Shown in pieces: positions 1-8,259 of a DNA stretch of 25,316 nucleotides. Position 1 is the first letter of the stretch; the number at the start of each line of letters is the position of its first letter. The position numbers were made by a program, and so were the translations under genes. Location: assembly GCA_051011415.1 (NCBI GenBank), contig JBPCTY010000039.1, forward strand, positions 1 through 25,316. Direction: 5' to 3'. The stretch comes from SZUA-442 sp051011415 (lineage in GTDB: Bacteria > Actinomycetota > Acidimicrobiia > Spongiisociales > UBA5794). Under the pieces are notes generated by a model that did no database searches, was not told where the DNA came from, and saw only the letters and a program-made list of their open reading frames with translations.

Positions 1-778
1 CAAGCCGCGTGTCGCCCCGCTCAATCGGGACTGTGTGAATGGCCTCTACATCGGGGACTTGGCCTCGAAACGCGAGGTTGACTCCCTGGACGGTGACAAT
101 TCTCGCTGGTGCTTCTGGAACGATGACACCAAGGTCCCTCAGCCCATCGTGTGCCGCGGCAACCGCATTGATATCGGGTGAAGTTGCGACATCCATCAGA
201 TCTTCGAGGAGGTCGTGAGTGGCCTCCATGCGCTCTCGCCTGCCCTCGGATGTAGACCGCGCCACGGCGAGATCGTCTGCCCGTTCGGACTCTCGTTGAA
301 GCGCCCGGCGAACCTCTGAGATCGCGATGGCCGTGATCACGTAGATCGCGGGTACCCGAATCAATGCATCAACTGTGGCGGCTGAGTCTGAGAGCCACGA
401 TGCCGTCATGAAACCGGCAACGCTCAACACAGCTGCTGCTGTTGCGGTCGGTGCGCCGCCTGCCACGGCAGCAAGGAAGATTGCGGCCACCGGCATCAGG
501 ACAAACGGGCTGCCGACCCCGCCGGTGAGCCCGATTGAGACCGAATAGAGCAAGATCGACACCGCAATCAGCGTGCTTCCCCGTCGAGCATTTGCAAAAG
601 GGACATCCACAAGCGTGGCAAGCACGATGCCGATGGCGGACAAGAGGATTGCCGTGATGTTTGCGGTGGTCATGCCTTCTGGCACGATTGCGCCTGCTAC
701 GGCGAGCACAAACGCACCGACGTGCACGACGTTTGAAGTCACCTTGAGGCGGGTCGTCCAGCGTGCGTTTCGTGTCAC
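1..778 (-). CDS. Membrane sensor-like protein, N-terminal part (possible sensor histidine kinase), cut by window edge
   Basis: Reading the minus strand from a GTG at 776-778 gives 259 uninterrupted codons running off the left edge. Residues 1-13 are basic. About six hydrophobic segments follow (roughly 17-33, 40-57, 68-84, 91-108, 110-128 and 141-154). Next comes a charged stretch rich in Arg/Glu (155-197) that looks like a coiled coil, then the start of a soluble domain. Membrane anchor, signalling helix and soluble domain is the layout of sensor kinases and related signalling proteins, but the catalytic part is outside the window, so the enzyme class is inference. The GTG is chosen because a TACCCT hexamer (minus strand, 790-785) ends exactly 6 nt upstream, as expected for a leaderless transcript; no Shine-Dalgarno is visible. 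The gene is divergent from coaE. Confidence 0.6.
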   Translation of the reverse strand, partial: MTRNARWTTRLKVTSNVVHVGAFVLAVAGAIVPEGMTTANITAILLSAIGIVLATLVDVPFANARRGSTLIAVSILLYSVSIGLTGGVGSPFVLMPVAAIFLAAVAGGAPTATAAAVLSVAGFMTASWLSDSAATVDALIRVPAIYVITAIAISEVRRALQRESERADDLAVARSTSEGRRERMEATHDLLEDLMDVATSPDINAVAAAHDGLRDLGVIVPEAPARIVTVQGVNLAFRGQVPDVEAIHTVPIERGDTRL

Positions 779-784
779 AGGCGC

Positions 785-794
785 AGGGTACAGT
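785..794. promoter_or_regulatory. Overlapping divergent -10 elements for the sensor gene and coaE
   Basis: The ten bases AGGGTACAGT hold TACAGT on the plus strand (789-794), 7 nt before the coaE ATG at 802. They also hold TACCCT on the minus strand (790-785), 6 nt before the GTG ending at 778. The two hexamers share the TA at 789-790. Both start codons fall where transcription would begin, so both transcripts would be leaderless. No good -35 was identified for either direction. Confidence 0.5.
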
Positions 795-801
795 CCGCAT
801 C

Positions 802-1407
802 ATGGCTGGCGAGGTACCTCAGGAAGCGCACGCGGCACGAGTAGTTCTCGGCGGTGGAATTGGCGCAGGAAAGTCGACCGTAGCGGAGCTTTTCGGGGAC
901 CATGGGTTCGGTCTGATCATCGCCGACGAGGTTGGGCGCGAGGTGCTGAGCCCGGGGACGAAGGCCGTCGACCAAGTCGCACGACGGTGGCCACGGGCAG
1001 TGGTAGACGGCGTGGTCGACCGGGCGGCACTCGCACAGATTGTGTTCGCCGACGAGTCCGAGCTTGATGCACTCGAGGCGATTACCCACCCATACATCAG
1101 CCAAAGGATTTCCGATGGTCTCGTAGCAGCCGGAGATCGCCCAATGCTCGTCGAGGTACCGGTGCTATCGGTCGCAAGTCGATTCGCCGCCGTCCGCATT
1201 GCAGTCGTTGCTGACTCCGAGGTACGCATTGCGCGGGCAGTGCAACGTGGCAATGAAGTAGAAGACGTCCGCCGACGTGTCGCCGCCCAGCCCACGGATG
1301 CGGAGTGGATCGAATGGGCGGACCGTGTGATCGACAATTCTGGTTCCTGGGCGGAGACGGAGCGTGTGGTGCTTTCAATTATCGAGGAGATGGATACTGA
1401 TGGCTGA
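802..1407 (+). CDS. coaE: Dephospho-CoA kinase
   Basis: CoaE phosphorylates the 3'-hydroxyl of dephospho-CoA with ATP, the last step of coenzyme A synthesis, in the cytoplasm. The 201-aa product has the normal family length. It shows a P-loop GGGIGAGKST (residues 17-26), the acidic motif IIADEVGREVL that corresponds to the CoaE substrate-binding region, and THPYI, matching the conserved HP-x-I motif. The reading frame is open 13 codons further upstream, but ATG 802 is chosen: it starts shortly before the P-loop strand as usual, and it lies 7 nt downstream of TACAGT. There is no Shine-Dalgarno. The 3' end overlaps uvrB by 8 nt, which suggests coupled translation; coaE next to uvrB is common in Actinobacteria. 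Confidence 0.93.
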   Translation: MAGEVPQEAHAARVVLGGGIGAGKSTVAELFGDHGFGLIIADEVGREVLSPGTKAVDQVARRWPRAVVDGVVDRAALAQIVFADESELDALEAITHPYISQRISDGLVAAGDRPMLVEVPVLSVASRFAAVRIAVVADSEVRIARAVQRGNEVEDVRRRVAAQPTDAEWIEWADRVIDNSGSWAETERVVLSIIEEMDTDG

Positions 1408-3421
1408 GATGCGTCCATTTGAGGTAGTCAGCGACTTCTCACCAAGCGGTGACCAGCCCGAGGCAATAGCGCGGCTCAGCGAAGGGATTCGTCGAGGGGA
1501 TGAGTTCCAGACCTTGCTGGGTATCACCGGATCAGGGAAGTCAGCAACGATTGCGTGGACGATTGAGGAGGTACAGAAACCGACGCTGGTCCTTGCACCC
1601 AACAAAGCTCTCGCTGCCCAGCTTGCGAATGAATACCGTCAGTTCTTCCCCCATAACCGGGTTGAGTACTTCGTCTCGTACTACGACTACTACCAGCCAG
1701 AGGCGTACATCGCTCAATCCGACACGTACATCGAGAAAGAGTCGACCGTCAACGACGAGATTGATCGGCTGCGTCACGCGGCGACTGCTGCGCTCCTCAC
1801 CAGGCGAGATGTGATAATCGTCGCCTCCGTGTCTGCCATCTACGGTCTCGGGTCACCCGAGCACTACGAGGGGCAGCTCTTACGGCTCGTGAGGGGGGTG
1901 GAGTTCCCGCTTTCCGAAGCAATCACCCGATTGGTGAACATCCAATACGAACGTAACGAGGTCAATCTCACCCGTGGAACGTTTCGAGTTCGGGGCGACA
2001 CGCTTGAGGTCTTCCCGACCTATGACGAGACCATCACCCGTATCGAATACTGGGGCGACGAGGTCGAACGGATTATGCGGATGAATCCAGTCACGGGTGA
2101 GGTGATCGAGGATCTGACAGAAGCATGGGTCTACCCGGCGACCCACTACGTCACCAGCAAGGAGATACTCGACAGGGCCATCGTCGGGATCGAGGAAGAG
2201 CTGGTCGACGAGCTTGCGATACTCGAGCGAAAGGGCAAGCTGCTCGAGGCCCAGCGTCTCCGGATGCGAACACACTACGACATCGAGATGATGCGGGAAA
2301 TCGGATACTGCAATGGCATCGAGAACTACTCGCGGTACCTCGATGGGCGAGAGGCAGGCGAAGCACCCTTCACCCTTCTCGACTATTTCCCTGACGACTT
2401 CCTGATGGTCCTCGATGAAAGCCACGTGACGGTGCCCCAGATCAACGGCCAGTTTGCTGGGGACAAGTCTCGAAAGGATGTCCTCATTGAGCACGGCTTC
2501 CGCCTTCCATCAGCCCTCGACAACCGTCCTCTCCGGTTCGATGAGTGGTACGACCGCACGAACCAGGTCGTACTTCTCTCGGCGACTCCAAGTGCGTGGG
2601 AATTGCGTGAGTCGACCCAGGTGGTCGAGCAAATCATCCGGCCTACTGGTCTTATAGATCCCGAAGTTGTGATTCGGCCGACGAAGGGTCAGATCGATGA
2701 TCTTGTCGGGGAGATCCAGAATGCGGCGGCTGAGGACCAACGAGTTCTTGTGACAACGTTGACGAAAAAGATGTCGGAGGATCTGACGGACTATCTGCTT
2801 GAGCTTGGTGTGCGAGCCCGCTATCTGCACTCTGATATCGACACGTTGGAACGGGTGCAGATACTTCGAGATCTCCGTTTGGGGGAGTACGACGTACTCA
2901 TCGGCGTCAACCTTCTGAGAGAGGGGCTTGACCTTCCAGAAGTTGCTCTGGTTGCGATTCTTGACGCCGACAAGGAAGGATTCCTGCGGTCAGAGACGAG
3001 CTTGATCCAGACGATCGGTCGAGCTGCTCGGAATGTGGACGGTTCGGTGATCATGTATGCCGACGAAGTCACGGACTCGATGCGTAGAGCGCTCACCGAG
3101 ACCAACCGCCGACGCATGCGCCAACTCGAGTACAACGAAGAACACAACATCGATCCCCAGACCATTCGCAAGCGGGTATCGGACATTCTCGAGCTTGTTT
3201 CGAGTGGCGATGCGCCATCGGTTGATCGCCGTGCCAGGGAGTTGAGGAACAGGCAGCCGCTCGATCTGACGACGCCGGATCTACGGCGACTGATCCAGTC
3301 GCTTGAAGAAGAGATGAACGAAGCGGCAAAGGACCTCCGCTTCGAATACGCAGCACGTCTTAGAGACGAAATCAACGAGCTCAAACGGGAGCTCAAGGAG
3401 ATCGTCGACGGCGCAGCGTGA
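1400..3421 (+). CDS. uvrB: UvrABC excinuclease subunit B
   Basis: UvrB is the damage-verifying helicase-like subunit of nucleotide excision repair; UvrA loads it on DNA and UvrC is recruited to it. The 673-aa product has full family length. Visible motifs: Walker A GITGSGKS (41-48), the aromatic beta-hairpin region YFVSYYDYYQPEAY (about 90-103), the DESH Walker B (near residue 340), helicase motif VI QTIGRAARN (near 540) and a C-terminal UVR domain with the SLEEEM-x-A-x-x-LRFEYAARLRDEI pattern that binds UvrC. ATG 1400 is chosen because the family N-terminus (PFEVVSDFSPSGDQP) follows directly. GAGGAG at 1384-1389 lies 10 nt upstream. It overlaps coaE by 8 nt and is probably co-transcribed with it. 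Confidence 0.97.
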   Translation: MAEMRPFEVVSDFSPSGDQPEAIARLSEGIRRGDEFQTLLGITGSGKSATIAWTIEEVQKPTLVLAPNKALAAQLANEYRQFFPHNRVEYFVSYYDYYQPEAYIAQSDTYIEKESTVNDEIDRLRHAATAALLTRRDVIIVASVSAIYGLGSPEHYEGQLLRLVRGVEFPLSEAITRLVNIQYERNEVNLTRGTFRVRGDTLEVFPTYDETITRIEYWGDEVERIMRMNPVTGEVIEDLTEAWVYPATHYVTSKEILDRAIVGIEEELVDELAILERKGKLLEAQRLRMRTHYDIEMMREIGYCNGIENYSRYLDGREAGEAPFTLLDYFPDDFLMVLDESHVTVPQINGQFAGDKSRKDVLIEHGFRLPSALDNRPLRFDEWYDRTNQVVLLSATPSAWELRESTQVVEQIIRPTGLIDPEVVIRPTKGQIDDLVGEIQNAAAEDQRVLVTTLTKKMSEDLTDYLLELGVRARYLHSDIDTLERVQILRDLRLGEYDVLIGVNLLREGLDLPEVALVAILDADKEGFLRSETSLIQTIGRAARNVDGSVIMYADEVTDSMRRALTETNRRRMRQLEYNEEHNIDPQTIRKRVSDILELVSSGDAPSVDRRARELRNRQPLDLTTPDLRRLIQSLEEEMNEAAKDLRFEYAARLRDEINELKRELKEIVDGAA

Positions 3422-3445
3422 CACCGGCGATCGGGCTCTGCCGGT

Positions 3446-3451
3446 TAGCGT
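3446..3451 (+). promoter_or_regulatory. Putative leaderless -10 (TAGCGT) of the GT87-like gene
   Basis: TAGCGT lies 6 nt before ATG 3458, placing the expected first transcribed base at the start codon. It sits in the 36-nt gap after uvrB. No clear -35 is visible, so this rests on the same spacing being repeated upstream of coaE, uvrC, the 15025 gene and gpmA. Confidence 0.45.
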
Positions 3452-3457
3452 GACGCC

Positions 3458-4729
3458 ATGCCGCTCCAGCCGTCACGCTTCGTTCTCACGGTTCTGCCGA
3501 GGGCTGTTCTGGTCGTGGTCGCGATCGTTGCGATCCTTCCCGCACTTGCGAGCTTGACGGGAAACGACGAGGTCGCTTCGACTCTCGGCGGCGATTTCGC
3601 ATCGTTCTACGCAGCCGGTGAGATTGTGCTCGACGGGCGTATCGATGAGCTGTATGACCCCGTTGTGCAACAGGAGTACCAGGCCACGCACCACGATGAC
3701 AGCGACGAATTTCTGTACTTTGCGTACCCGCCGTTCACCGCGGTTGCTTACTCGTTGCTTGCGTGGATGCCGTATGGCGTAGCGCTCGCCGCCCATGCGC
3801 TGTTGTCACTCGGATGCGTCGTTCTCTCGATGTGGCTGATCTTGCCCAAGATCGATGCGGCGTTGTCGCGAACCTCCCACGCGGTGCTCGGTGCTGCGCT
3901 TGCGCTCGCCGTGTTGCCACTGACCGTCGCGGTGCTTGGGGGCCAAAACACTGCGTTCACTCTTCTGCTGTTCTCTCTTGTCTGGTATCTCACCTGGTCG
4001 GATCGTTCCGCACTTGCCGGGGTGGCAGCAGGCTTGATGCTCTTCAAGCCGCAGTTCGGGTTGCTCATGATCGTGTTTCTCATCGTCGCGTTGAAGGTTC
4101 GGAGCGCCATTGCTGCAGTCGGTGTGGGCGCTGCGTTGTACGTTGCCACTGCTTTGGCGGTTGGCTGGTCATGGCCATCGTTGTGGGTCGATCAAGTTCA
4201 ATCGTTTGCCGAACTGAACGCTGAGGTCAACGGCCACCTGCTCGTCAACATCAGTGGTTGGATCACCAATCTGGCTGGGGACGGCACCTCTGTGCTACTT
4301 GTAACGGGTGCGATGTGGATTGCCGCAGCCGTCGCATCGGGATGGTGCGCCTACCGATTCAGCATTGAGTGGGTCACGATCGGAGTCCTAGTGGGCGGTG
4401 TGCTGCTGCTTTCACCTTCGTCACTCTTCTACGACGCTGGTGTCGCTGTCGTCGCATTTGGTGTGTGGGCCGTCTCCCGGAGTATGTCCTGGTCAGTGAT
4501 CGCCGCAGCAGTGGTTGCGACGTGGACTGCGCCGTTTGCCTCGGGTCTCGGATGGAATCCGCTGTTTGTTGTCATTGCGTGGCTCTTCGTCCTCCAGGTG
4601 TATGTGCTCACGAGGGCGTCGTCTGGCTCCGATGCGGCTGAAAGCGTGTCACAGGGCGCCGGTACACTCGCCGCGCCGGACGGGCAGCAGCAGCGGAGAC
4701 ACACAGGGCGAGCGATCAGATCCTCGTAA
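3458..4729 (+). CDS. Polytopic membrane protein, GT87/DUF2029 glycosyltransferase-like
   Basis: The 423-aa product has about ten hydrophobic segments. Its features resemble the GT87 (DUF2029) family of polyprenyl-phosphate-sugar-dependent mannosyltransferases, known in Actinobacteria from lipomannan and arabinomannan assembly: an extracytoplasmic Asp in GGDFASFYAAG (Asp46), the ELYDP segment (65-69), YPPF (90-93), GQNTAFTLLLF after a membrane segment, and LFKPQFGLL. By analogy it would transfer a sugar from a lipid carrier on the outer face of the membrane; donor and acceptor cannot be read from the sequence. The last 35 or so residues are hydrophilic and overlap the region where uvrA should begin. 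Placement between uvrB and uvrA is unusual and no functional link is apparent. The family call is fairly secure, the exact role is not. Confidence 0.75.
   Translation: MPLQPSRFVLTVLPRAVLVVVAIVAILPALASLTGNDEVASTLGGDFASFYAAGEIVLDGRIDELYDPVVQQEYQATHHDDSDEFLYFAYPPFTAVAYSLLAWMPYGVALAAHALLSLGCVVLSMWLILPKIDAALSRTSHAVLGAALALAVLPLTVAVLGGQNTAFTLLLFSLVWYLTWSDRSALAGVAAGLMLFKPQFGLLMIVFLIVALKVRSAIAAVGVGAALYVATALAVGWSWPSLWVDQVQSFAELNAEVNGHLLVNISGWITNLAGDGTSVLLVTGAMWIAAAVASGWCAYRFSIEWVTIGVLVGGVLLLSPSSLFYDAGVAVVAFGVWAVSRSMSWSVIAAAVVATWTAPFASGLGWNPLFVVIAWLFVLQVYVLTRASSGSDAAESVSQGAGTLAAPDGQQQRRHTGRAIRSS
4663..4668 (+). promoter_or_regulatory. Possible -10 (TACACT) for uvrA inside the end of the GT87-like gene
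   Basis: TACACT fits the TANNNT pattern seen before other genes here. The position 6 nt downstream (4675) is in the uvrA reading frame, but the codon there is GCC, not a start codon. It may be a real promoter whose transcript begins at about 4675, or chance. Confidence 0.25.
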
Positions 4730-7536
4730 AGGGTGCTCGAGAGCACAACCTCAAAGACATCGATCTTGAGCTTCCCCGCGATCAACTGATCGTTTTCACC
4801 GGGCTCTCAGGGTCGGGGAAGTCCAGCCTTGCGTTCGACACCATTTATGCCGAGGGCCAACGACGGTATGTCGAGTCGCTGTCTGCCTATGCGCGTCAGT
4901 TTCTCGGACAAATGGACAAGCCAGATGTCGATTTCATTGAAGGATTGTCACCGGCAATCTCGATTGATCAGAAGACGGCGAGCCGCAATCCGCGGTCGAC
5001 CGTCGGCACCGTCACCGAGATCCACGACTACCTCCGCTTGTTGTATGCCCGCATTGGAGTACCCCACTGCCCGAACGATGGTTCTCCTGTTACAAGGCAG
5101 ACACCGCAGCAGATTGTCGACCGAATCCTGGAGCTCGAGGAGGGCACTCGATTTCAGGTGCTTGCGCCGGTTGTTCAGGGCCGCAAGGGCGAGTACGACG
5201 CACTCTTCGCCGACTTGGTCAAGGCAGGCTTCTCCCGTGCAAAGGTTGATGGCGATGTTGTTGACCTCACGGATGACATCGAGCTTGCGCGATATGAGCA
5301 GCACACGATTGAGGTGATCGTTGACCGCCTCGTGCGGAAGGACGGCATCGACAGGCGCCTCACAGACTCCATTGAAACTGCCCTCGGTCTTGCCGACGGC
5401 ACGGCGCTGATTGACATCACGGACGGTCCGAGTCTCTCCTTCAGCCAGGCGTTCGCATGCCCGGTATGTGGTCTTTCGTTCGATGAGCTCCAGCCCCGCA
5501 ACTTTTCGTTCAACAGCCCATACGGTGCATGTCAGGATTGCTCAGGCATCGGCACGAAGTACCAAATCGACGCCGAGCTCCTCGTGCCGCAGCCAGATCT
5601 ATCGCTCGCTGAAGGTGCCATGGCGCCGTGGCGTGGGCGCCACCGGATGACGTACTACCAGCGTTTGATCAATGCCGTGGCCAAGGCGCACAAGATCGAT
5701 GTGGACAGGCCCTGGAGTGACCTGGCCGAGTCAGACAAGGAACTCCTTCTCTACGGCGGTGGCGATGCGGCGTACACCGTGCGGTACGAGAACCGTTTCG
5801 GGCGGCAGCGATCGTATGACGCCAACTATGAGGGCGTGGTGCCCTGGACAGAGCGCCGCTACGCCGACAGCGACTCAGAGGCCGCAAGAGCCGGCTACCA
5901 GCAGTACATGCGGCAGATCCCATGCGCCACCTGTGAGGGTGGAAGGCTCAACAAGATCAGTCTGGCAGTCACCATCCAGGATCGAAACATTGCTGAGCTT
6001 TCGGCTCTCAGCCTTCGGAATTCGCTTGAGGCCTTGACCGGCCTCGAACTCAGCGACAGGGATGAGACGATTGCGCTTCCGATTGTCAAGGAGATCTCTG
6101 AGCGTCTTGAGTTCCTTGTCGCTGTGGGTCTGGACTACCTGACTCTCGCCCGATCGGCTGCCACATTGGCCGGTGGAGAAGCCCAACGGATCCGGCTGGC
6201 CACCCAGATCGGTTCAGGGCTTGTTGGGGTGTTGTACATCCTTGATGAGCCATCCATCGGTCTGCACCAACGAGACAACCAGCGCCTCATCGAGACGCTG
6301 CTGCGACTTCGTGACCTCGGGAACACCCTGATTGTTGTCGAACACGATGAGGACACGATTCGAATCGCCGACCACATTGTCGACATCGGTCCGGGCGCCG
6401 GTGAACACGGCGGCCGGATCGTTGCCCAAGGCAATGTGAAGGACATCGAAGGCGAAACCTCGTCGGTTACCGGCATGTATCTGTCGGGCGCACGGACGAT
6501 TGCTGTTCCCGAGGAACGCAGACCGGGCAGGGGAGAAGCGATCGCCGTTCTCGGTGCCGCGGAGAACAATCTGAAAGATATCGACGTCGAGTTTCCGCTC
6601 GGTGCGTTCGTCGCCGTTACCGGTGTGTCCGGAAGCGGCAAGAGCTCGTTGGTGCAACAGATTCTCAGCAAGTCACTTCACGCATCCCTCCACGGCTCGA
6701 AGATCCTCCCTGGGAGGCATCGCAGGGTCACCGGGCTTGAGCACATCGACAAGGTCATCAACATCGATCAGTCGCCGATCGGTCGGACGCCTCGATCGAA
6801 CCCTGTCACCTACACCAAGGTCTTCGATGCGATCCGGCAGCTGTTTGCAGCTACCCCGGACGCACGAATGCGCGGCTACAAGCCAGGTCGTTTCTCGTTC
6901 AATGTGGCTGGCGGGCGCTGTGAGACCTGCAAGGGCGATGGAACACTGAAGATCGAGATGCATTTCCTGCCGGATGTCTACGTCCCGTGCGACACCTGTG
7001 CGGGCCGGCGATACAACCGCGACACCCTCGAAGTGCTGTTCAAGGGACACAGCATCGCCGACGTCCTCGACATGTCAATCGAGGAGGCCTTGACCTTCTT
7101 CGAGCACCAACCTCGCATCGCACGGGTGCTCGGAACGCTGTACGACGTTGGTCTCGGGTACGTGCGTCTGGGTCAACCGGCTCCAACGCTGTCCGGTGGC
7201 GAGGCCCAGCGTGTGAAACTCGCAGCCGAGCTCGGCAAGCGGTCAACGGGTCGAACCTTCTACATCCTGGATGAGCCAACGACAGGACTTCACTTCGAGG
7301 ACATCCGCAAACTTCTTGGCGTCCTCCAGCGTCTTGTCGATGCAGGGAACACGGTCGCAGTTATTGAGCACAACCTTGACGTGATCAAGTCGGTCGACTG
7401 GGTCATTGACCTGGGGCCAGACGGAGGTGACGGCGGGGGAGACATTGTCGCCGTTGGGACACCCGAGGACGTCGCCGCTGTGCCTCAGAGCTACACGGGC
7501 AAGTTCCTGCGCGATGTCCTTCCGAGCAGGACCTGA
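4720..7536 (+). CDS. uvrA: UvrABC excinuclease subunit A (start codon unclear)
   Basis: UvrA is the dimeric ABC-type ATPase that recognises DNA damage and loads UvrB. Numbered from 4720, about 938 aa are present, close to the usual length. Visible parts: LVKGAREHNLKDIDLELPRD, Walker A GLSGSGKSS (28-36), a zinc module starting CPVC (Cys247/Cys250) and ending CQDC, the first signature LAGGEAQR with ILDEPSIGLHQRDN, a second Walker A GVSGSGKSS, the CETC...CDTC zinc module, and the second signature LSGGEAQR with ILDEPTTGLH. The problem is the start. The first in-frame ATG (4912) is after Walker A, and no ATG, GTG or TTG occurs in frame between the TGA at 4639-4641 and 4912. 4720 (ATC) is used because homology begins there and AGGGCGAG lies 7 nt upstream; CTG 4786 is the other near-cognate option. 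A sequence error is possible. Confidence 0.9.
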   Translation: MLVKGAREHNLKDIDLELPRDQLIVFTGLSGSGKSSLAFDTIYAEGQRRYVESLSAYARQFLGQMDKPDVDFIEGLSPAISIDQKTASRNPRSTVGTVTEIHDYLRLLYARIGVPHCPNDGSPVTRQTPQQIVDRILELEEGTRFQVLAPVVQGRKGEYDALFADLVKAGFSRAKVDGDVVDLTDDIELARYEQHTIEVIVDRLVRKDGIDRRLTDSIETALGLADGTALIDITDGPSLSFSQAFACPVCGLSFDELQPRNFSFNSPYGACQDCSGIGTKYQIDAELLVPQPDLSLAEGAMAPWRGRHRMTYYQRLINAVAKAHKIDVDRPWSDLAESDKELLLYGGGDAAYTVRYENRFGRQRSYDANYEGVVPWTERRYADSDSEAARAGYQQYMRQIPCATCEGGRLNKISLAVTIQDRNIAELSALSLRNSLEALTGLELSDRDETIALPIVKEISERLEFLVAVGLDYLTLARSAATLAGGEAQRIRLATQIGSGLVGVLYILDEPSIGLHQRDNQRLIETLLRLRDLGNTLIVVEHDEDTIRIADHIVDIGPGAGEHGGRIVAQGNVKDIEGETSSVTGMYLSGARTIAVPEERRPGRGEAIAVLGAAENNLKDIDVEFPLGAFVAVTGVSGSGKSSLVQQILSKSLHASLHGSKILPGRHRRVTGLEHIDKVINIDQSPIGRTPRSNPVTYTKVFDAIRQLFAATPDARMRGYKPGRFSFNVAGGRCETCKGDGTLKIEMHFLPDVYVPCDTCAGRRYNRDTLEVLFKGHSIADVLDMSIEEALTFFEHQPRIARVLGTLYDVGLGYVRLGQPAPTLSGGEAQRVKLAAELGKRSTGRTFYILDEPTTGLHFEDIRKLLGVLQRLVDAGNTVAVIEHNLDVIKSVDWVIDLGPDGGDGGGDIVAVGTPEDVAAVPQSYTGKFLRDVLPSRT

Positions 7537-7539
7537 CGG

Positions 7540-8250
7540 GTGGGCGACAACTGGGACGACATCGCATCGTGGTGGATTGGCGAGGCCACGACGGATCCTG
7601 CCTATGCCACCGATGTTCATCCGCTGTTCGACCACCTGCTGCCATCGGTTGAAGGCCGCTGGGTCGACCTTGGTTGCGGCGAGGGCCAGGGAATGCGACG
7701 AATCGATGGCACCGTAGTCGGAGTCGACCTGTCCATCGAGCTTGCCAAAGTGGCACACCGCACGAATCCCGCTGTCGTTGCCGAGCTGCCCGATCTGTCG
7801 TGTTTTGCAGCCGACTCGTTCGGTGGCGCCTACAGCGTGTATCTCGTTGACCTGATCGGCGACCTCGCCGGCTTCTTTTCCGAGGCCGCTCGCATCGTGG
7901 TGGAGGGAGGTCATCTGATCATCGTGATCAATCATCCCGTGTACACCGCACTCGGTTCCAGCCCCATCATCGATGCTGATGGCGAGGTGCTGTGGCGGTG
8001 GGGATCGTATTTCGACGTCGGCTCGTCGCTTGAGGAAGGTGGCGGCCGATCAATCCGGTTCTTCCACCGACCGCTCGGATCGCTGCTGACGATTGCAGCC
8101 CAGAGCGGTTGGTCTCTGGTGGGGATGGACGAACGAGCCCTCAGCGCAGACACCATCGAGAGGCTGCCGGGATACGAGGGACAGGATCACGTTCCACGCT
8201 TGCTCGGAGTCCACTGGCGATTGTCGAGTGCGTCGGTATCGAGTCTGTAG
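7540..8250 (+). CDS. Class I SAM-dependent methyltransferase
   Basis: The 236-aa product has the Rossmann methyltransferase motif I WVDLGCGEG (residues 41-49), an acidic motif II (VVGVDLS) and a later hydrophobic strand after EAARIVVEGGHLIIVI, as in methyltransferase type 11/25 proteins. The substrate cannot be told from the sequence. GTG 7540 lies 3 nt after the uvrA stop, with AGCAGGA about 8 nt upstream, so translation is probably coupled to uvrA. The stop TAG (8248-8250) forms part of the TAGCCT hexamer placed before uvrC. A SAM enzyme in the uvrA-uvrC gap may simply travel with the operon; a repair role is not shown. Confidence 0.8.
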   Translation: MGDNWDDIASWWIGEATTDPAYATDVHPLFDHLLPSVEGRWVDLGCGEGQGMRRIDGTVVGVDLSIELAKVAHRTNPAVVAELPDLSCFAADSFGGAYSVYLVDLIGDLAGFFSEAARIVVEGGHLIIVINHPVYTALGSSPIIDADGEVLWRWGSYFDVGSSLEEGGGRSIRFFHRPLGSLLTIAAQSGWSLVGMDERALSADTIERLPGYEGQDHVPRLLGVHWRLSSASVSSL

Positions 8251-8253
8251 CCT
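8248..8253 (+). promoter_or_regulatory. Putative leaderless -10 (TAGCCT) of uvrC
   Basis: TAGCCT begins with the stop codon of the methyltransferase gene and ends 6 nt before ATG 8260 of uvrC. The uvrC ATG has no Shine-Dalgarno, so a leaderless start is the simplest reading. TTGTCG at 8221-8226 would be a -35 at a long spacing of 21 nt and is not convincing. Confidence 0.45.
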
Positions 8254-8259
8254 GCGCTG

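Noticed and set aside
369..803. Open frame of 144 codons on the minus strand beside the sensor gene
   Set aside because: Arg/Cys/His-rich composition typical of an out-of-frame shadow; the adjacent minus-strand frame gives clear membrane helices and a coiled coil.
4912..7536. uvrA starting at ATG 4912
   Set aside because: It would remove Walker A GLSGSGKSS and the conserved N-terminal strand, which are intact in frame just upstream.
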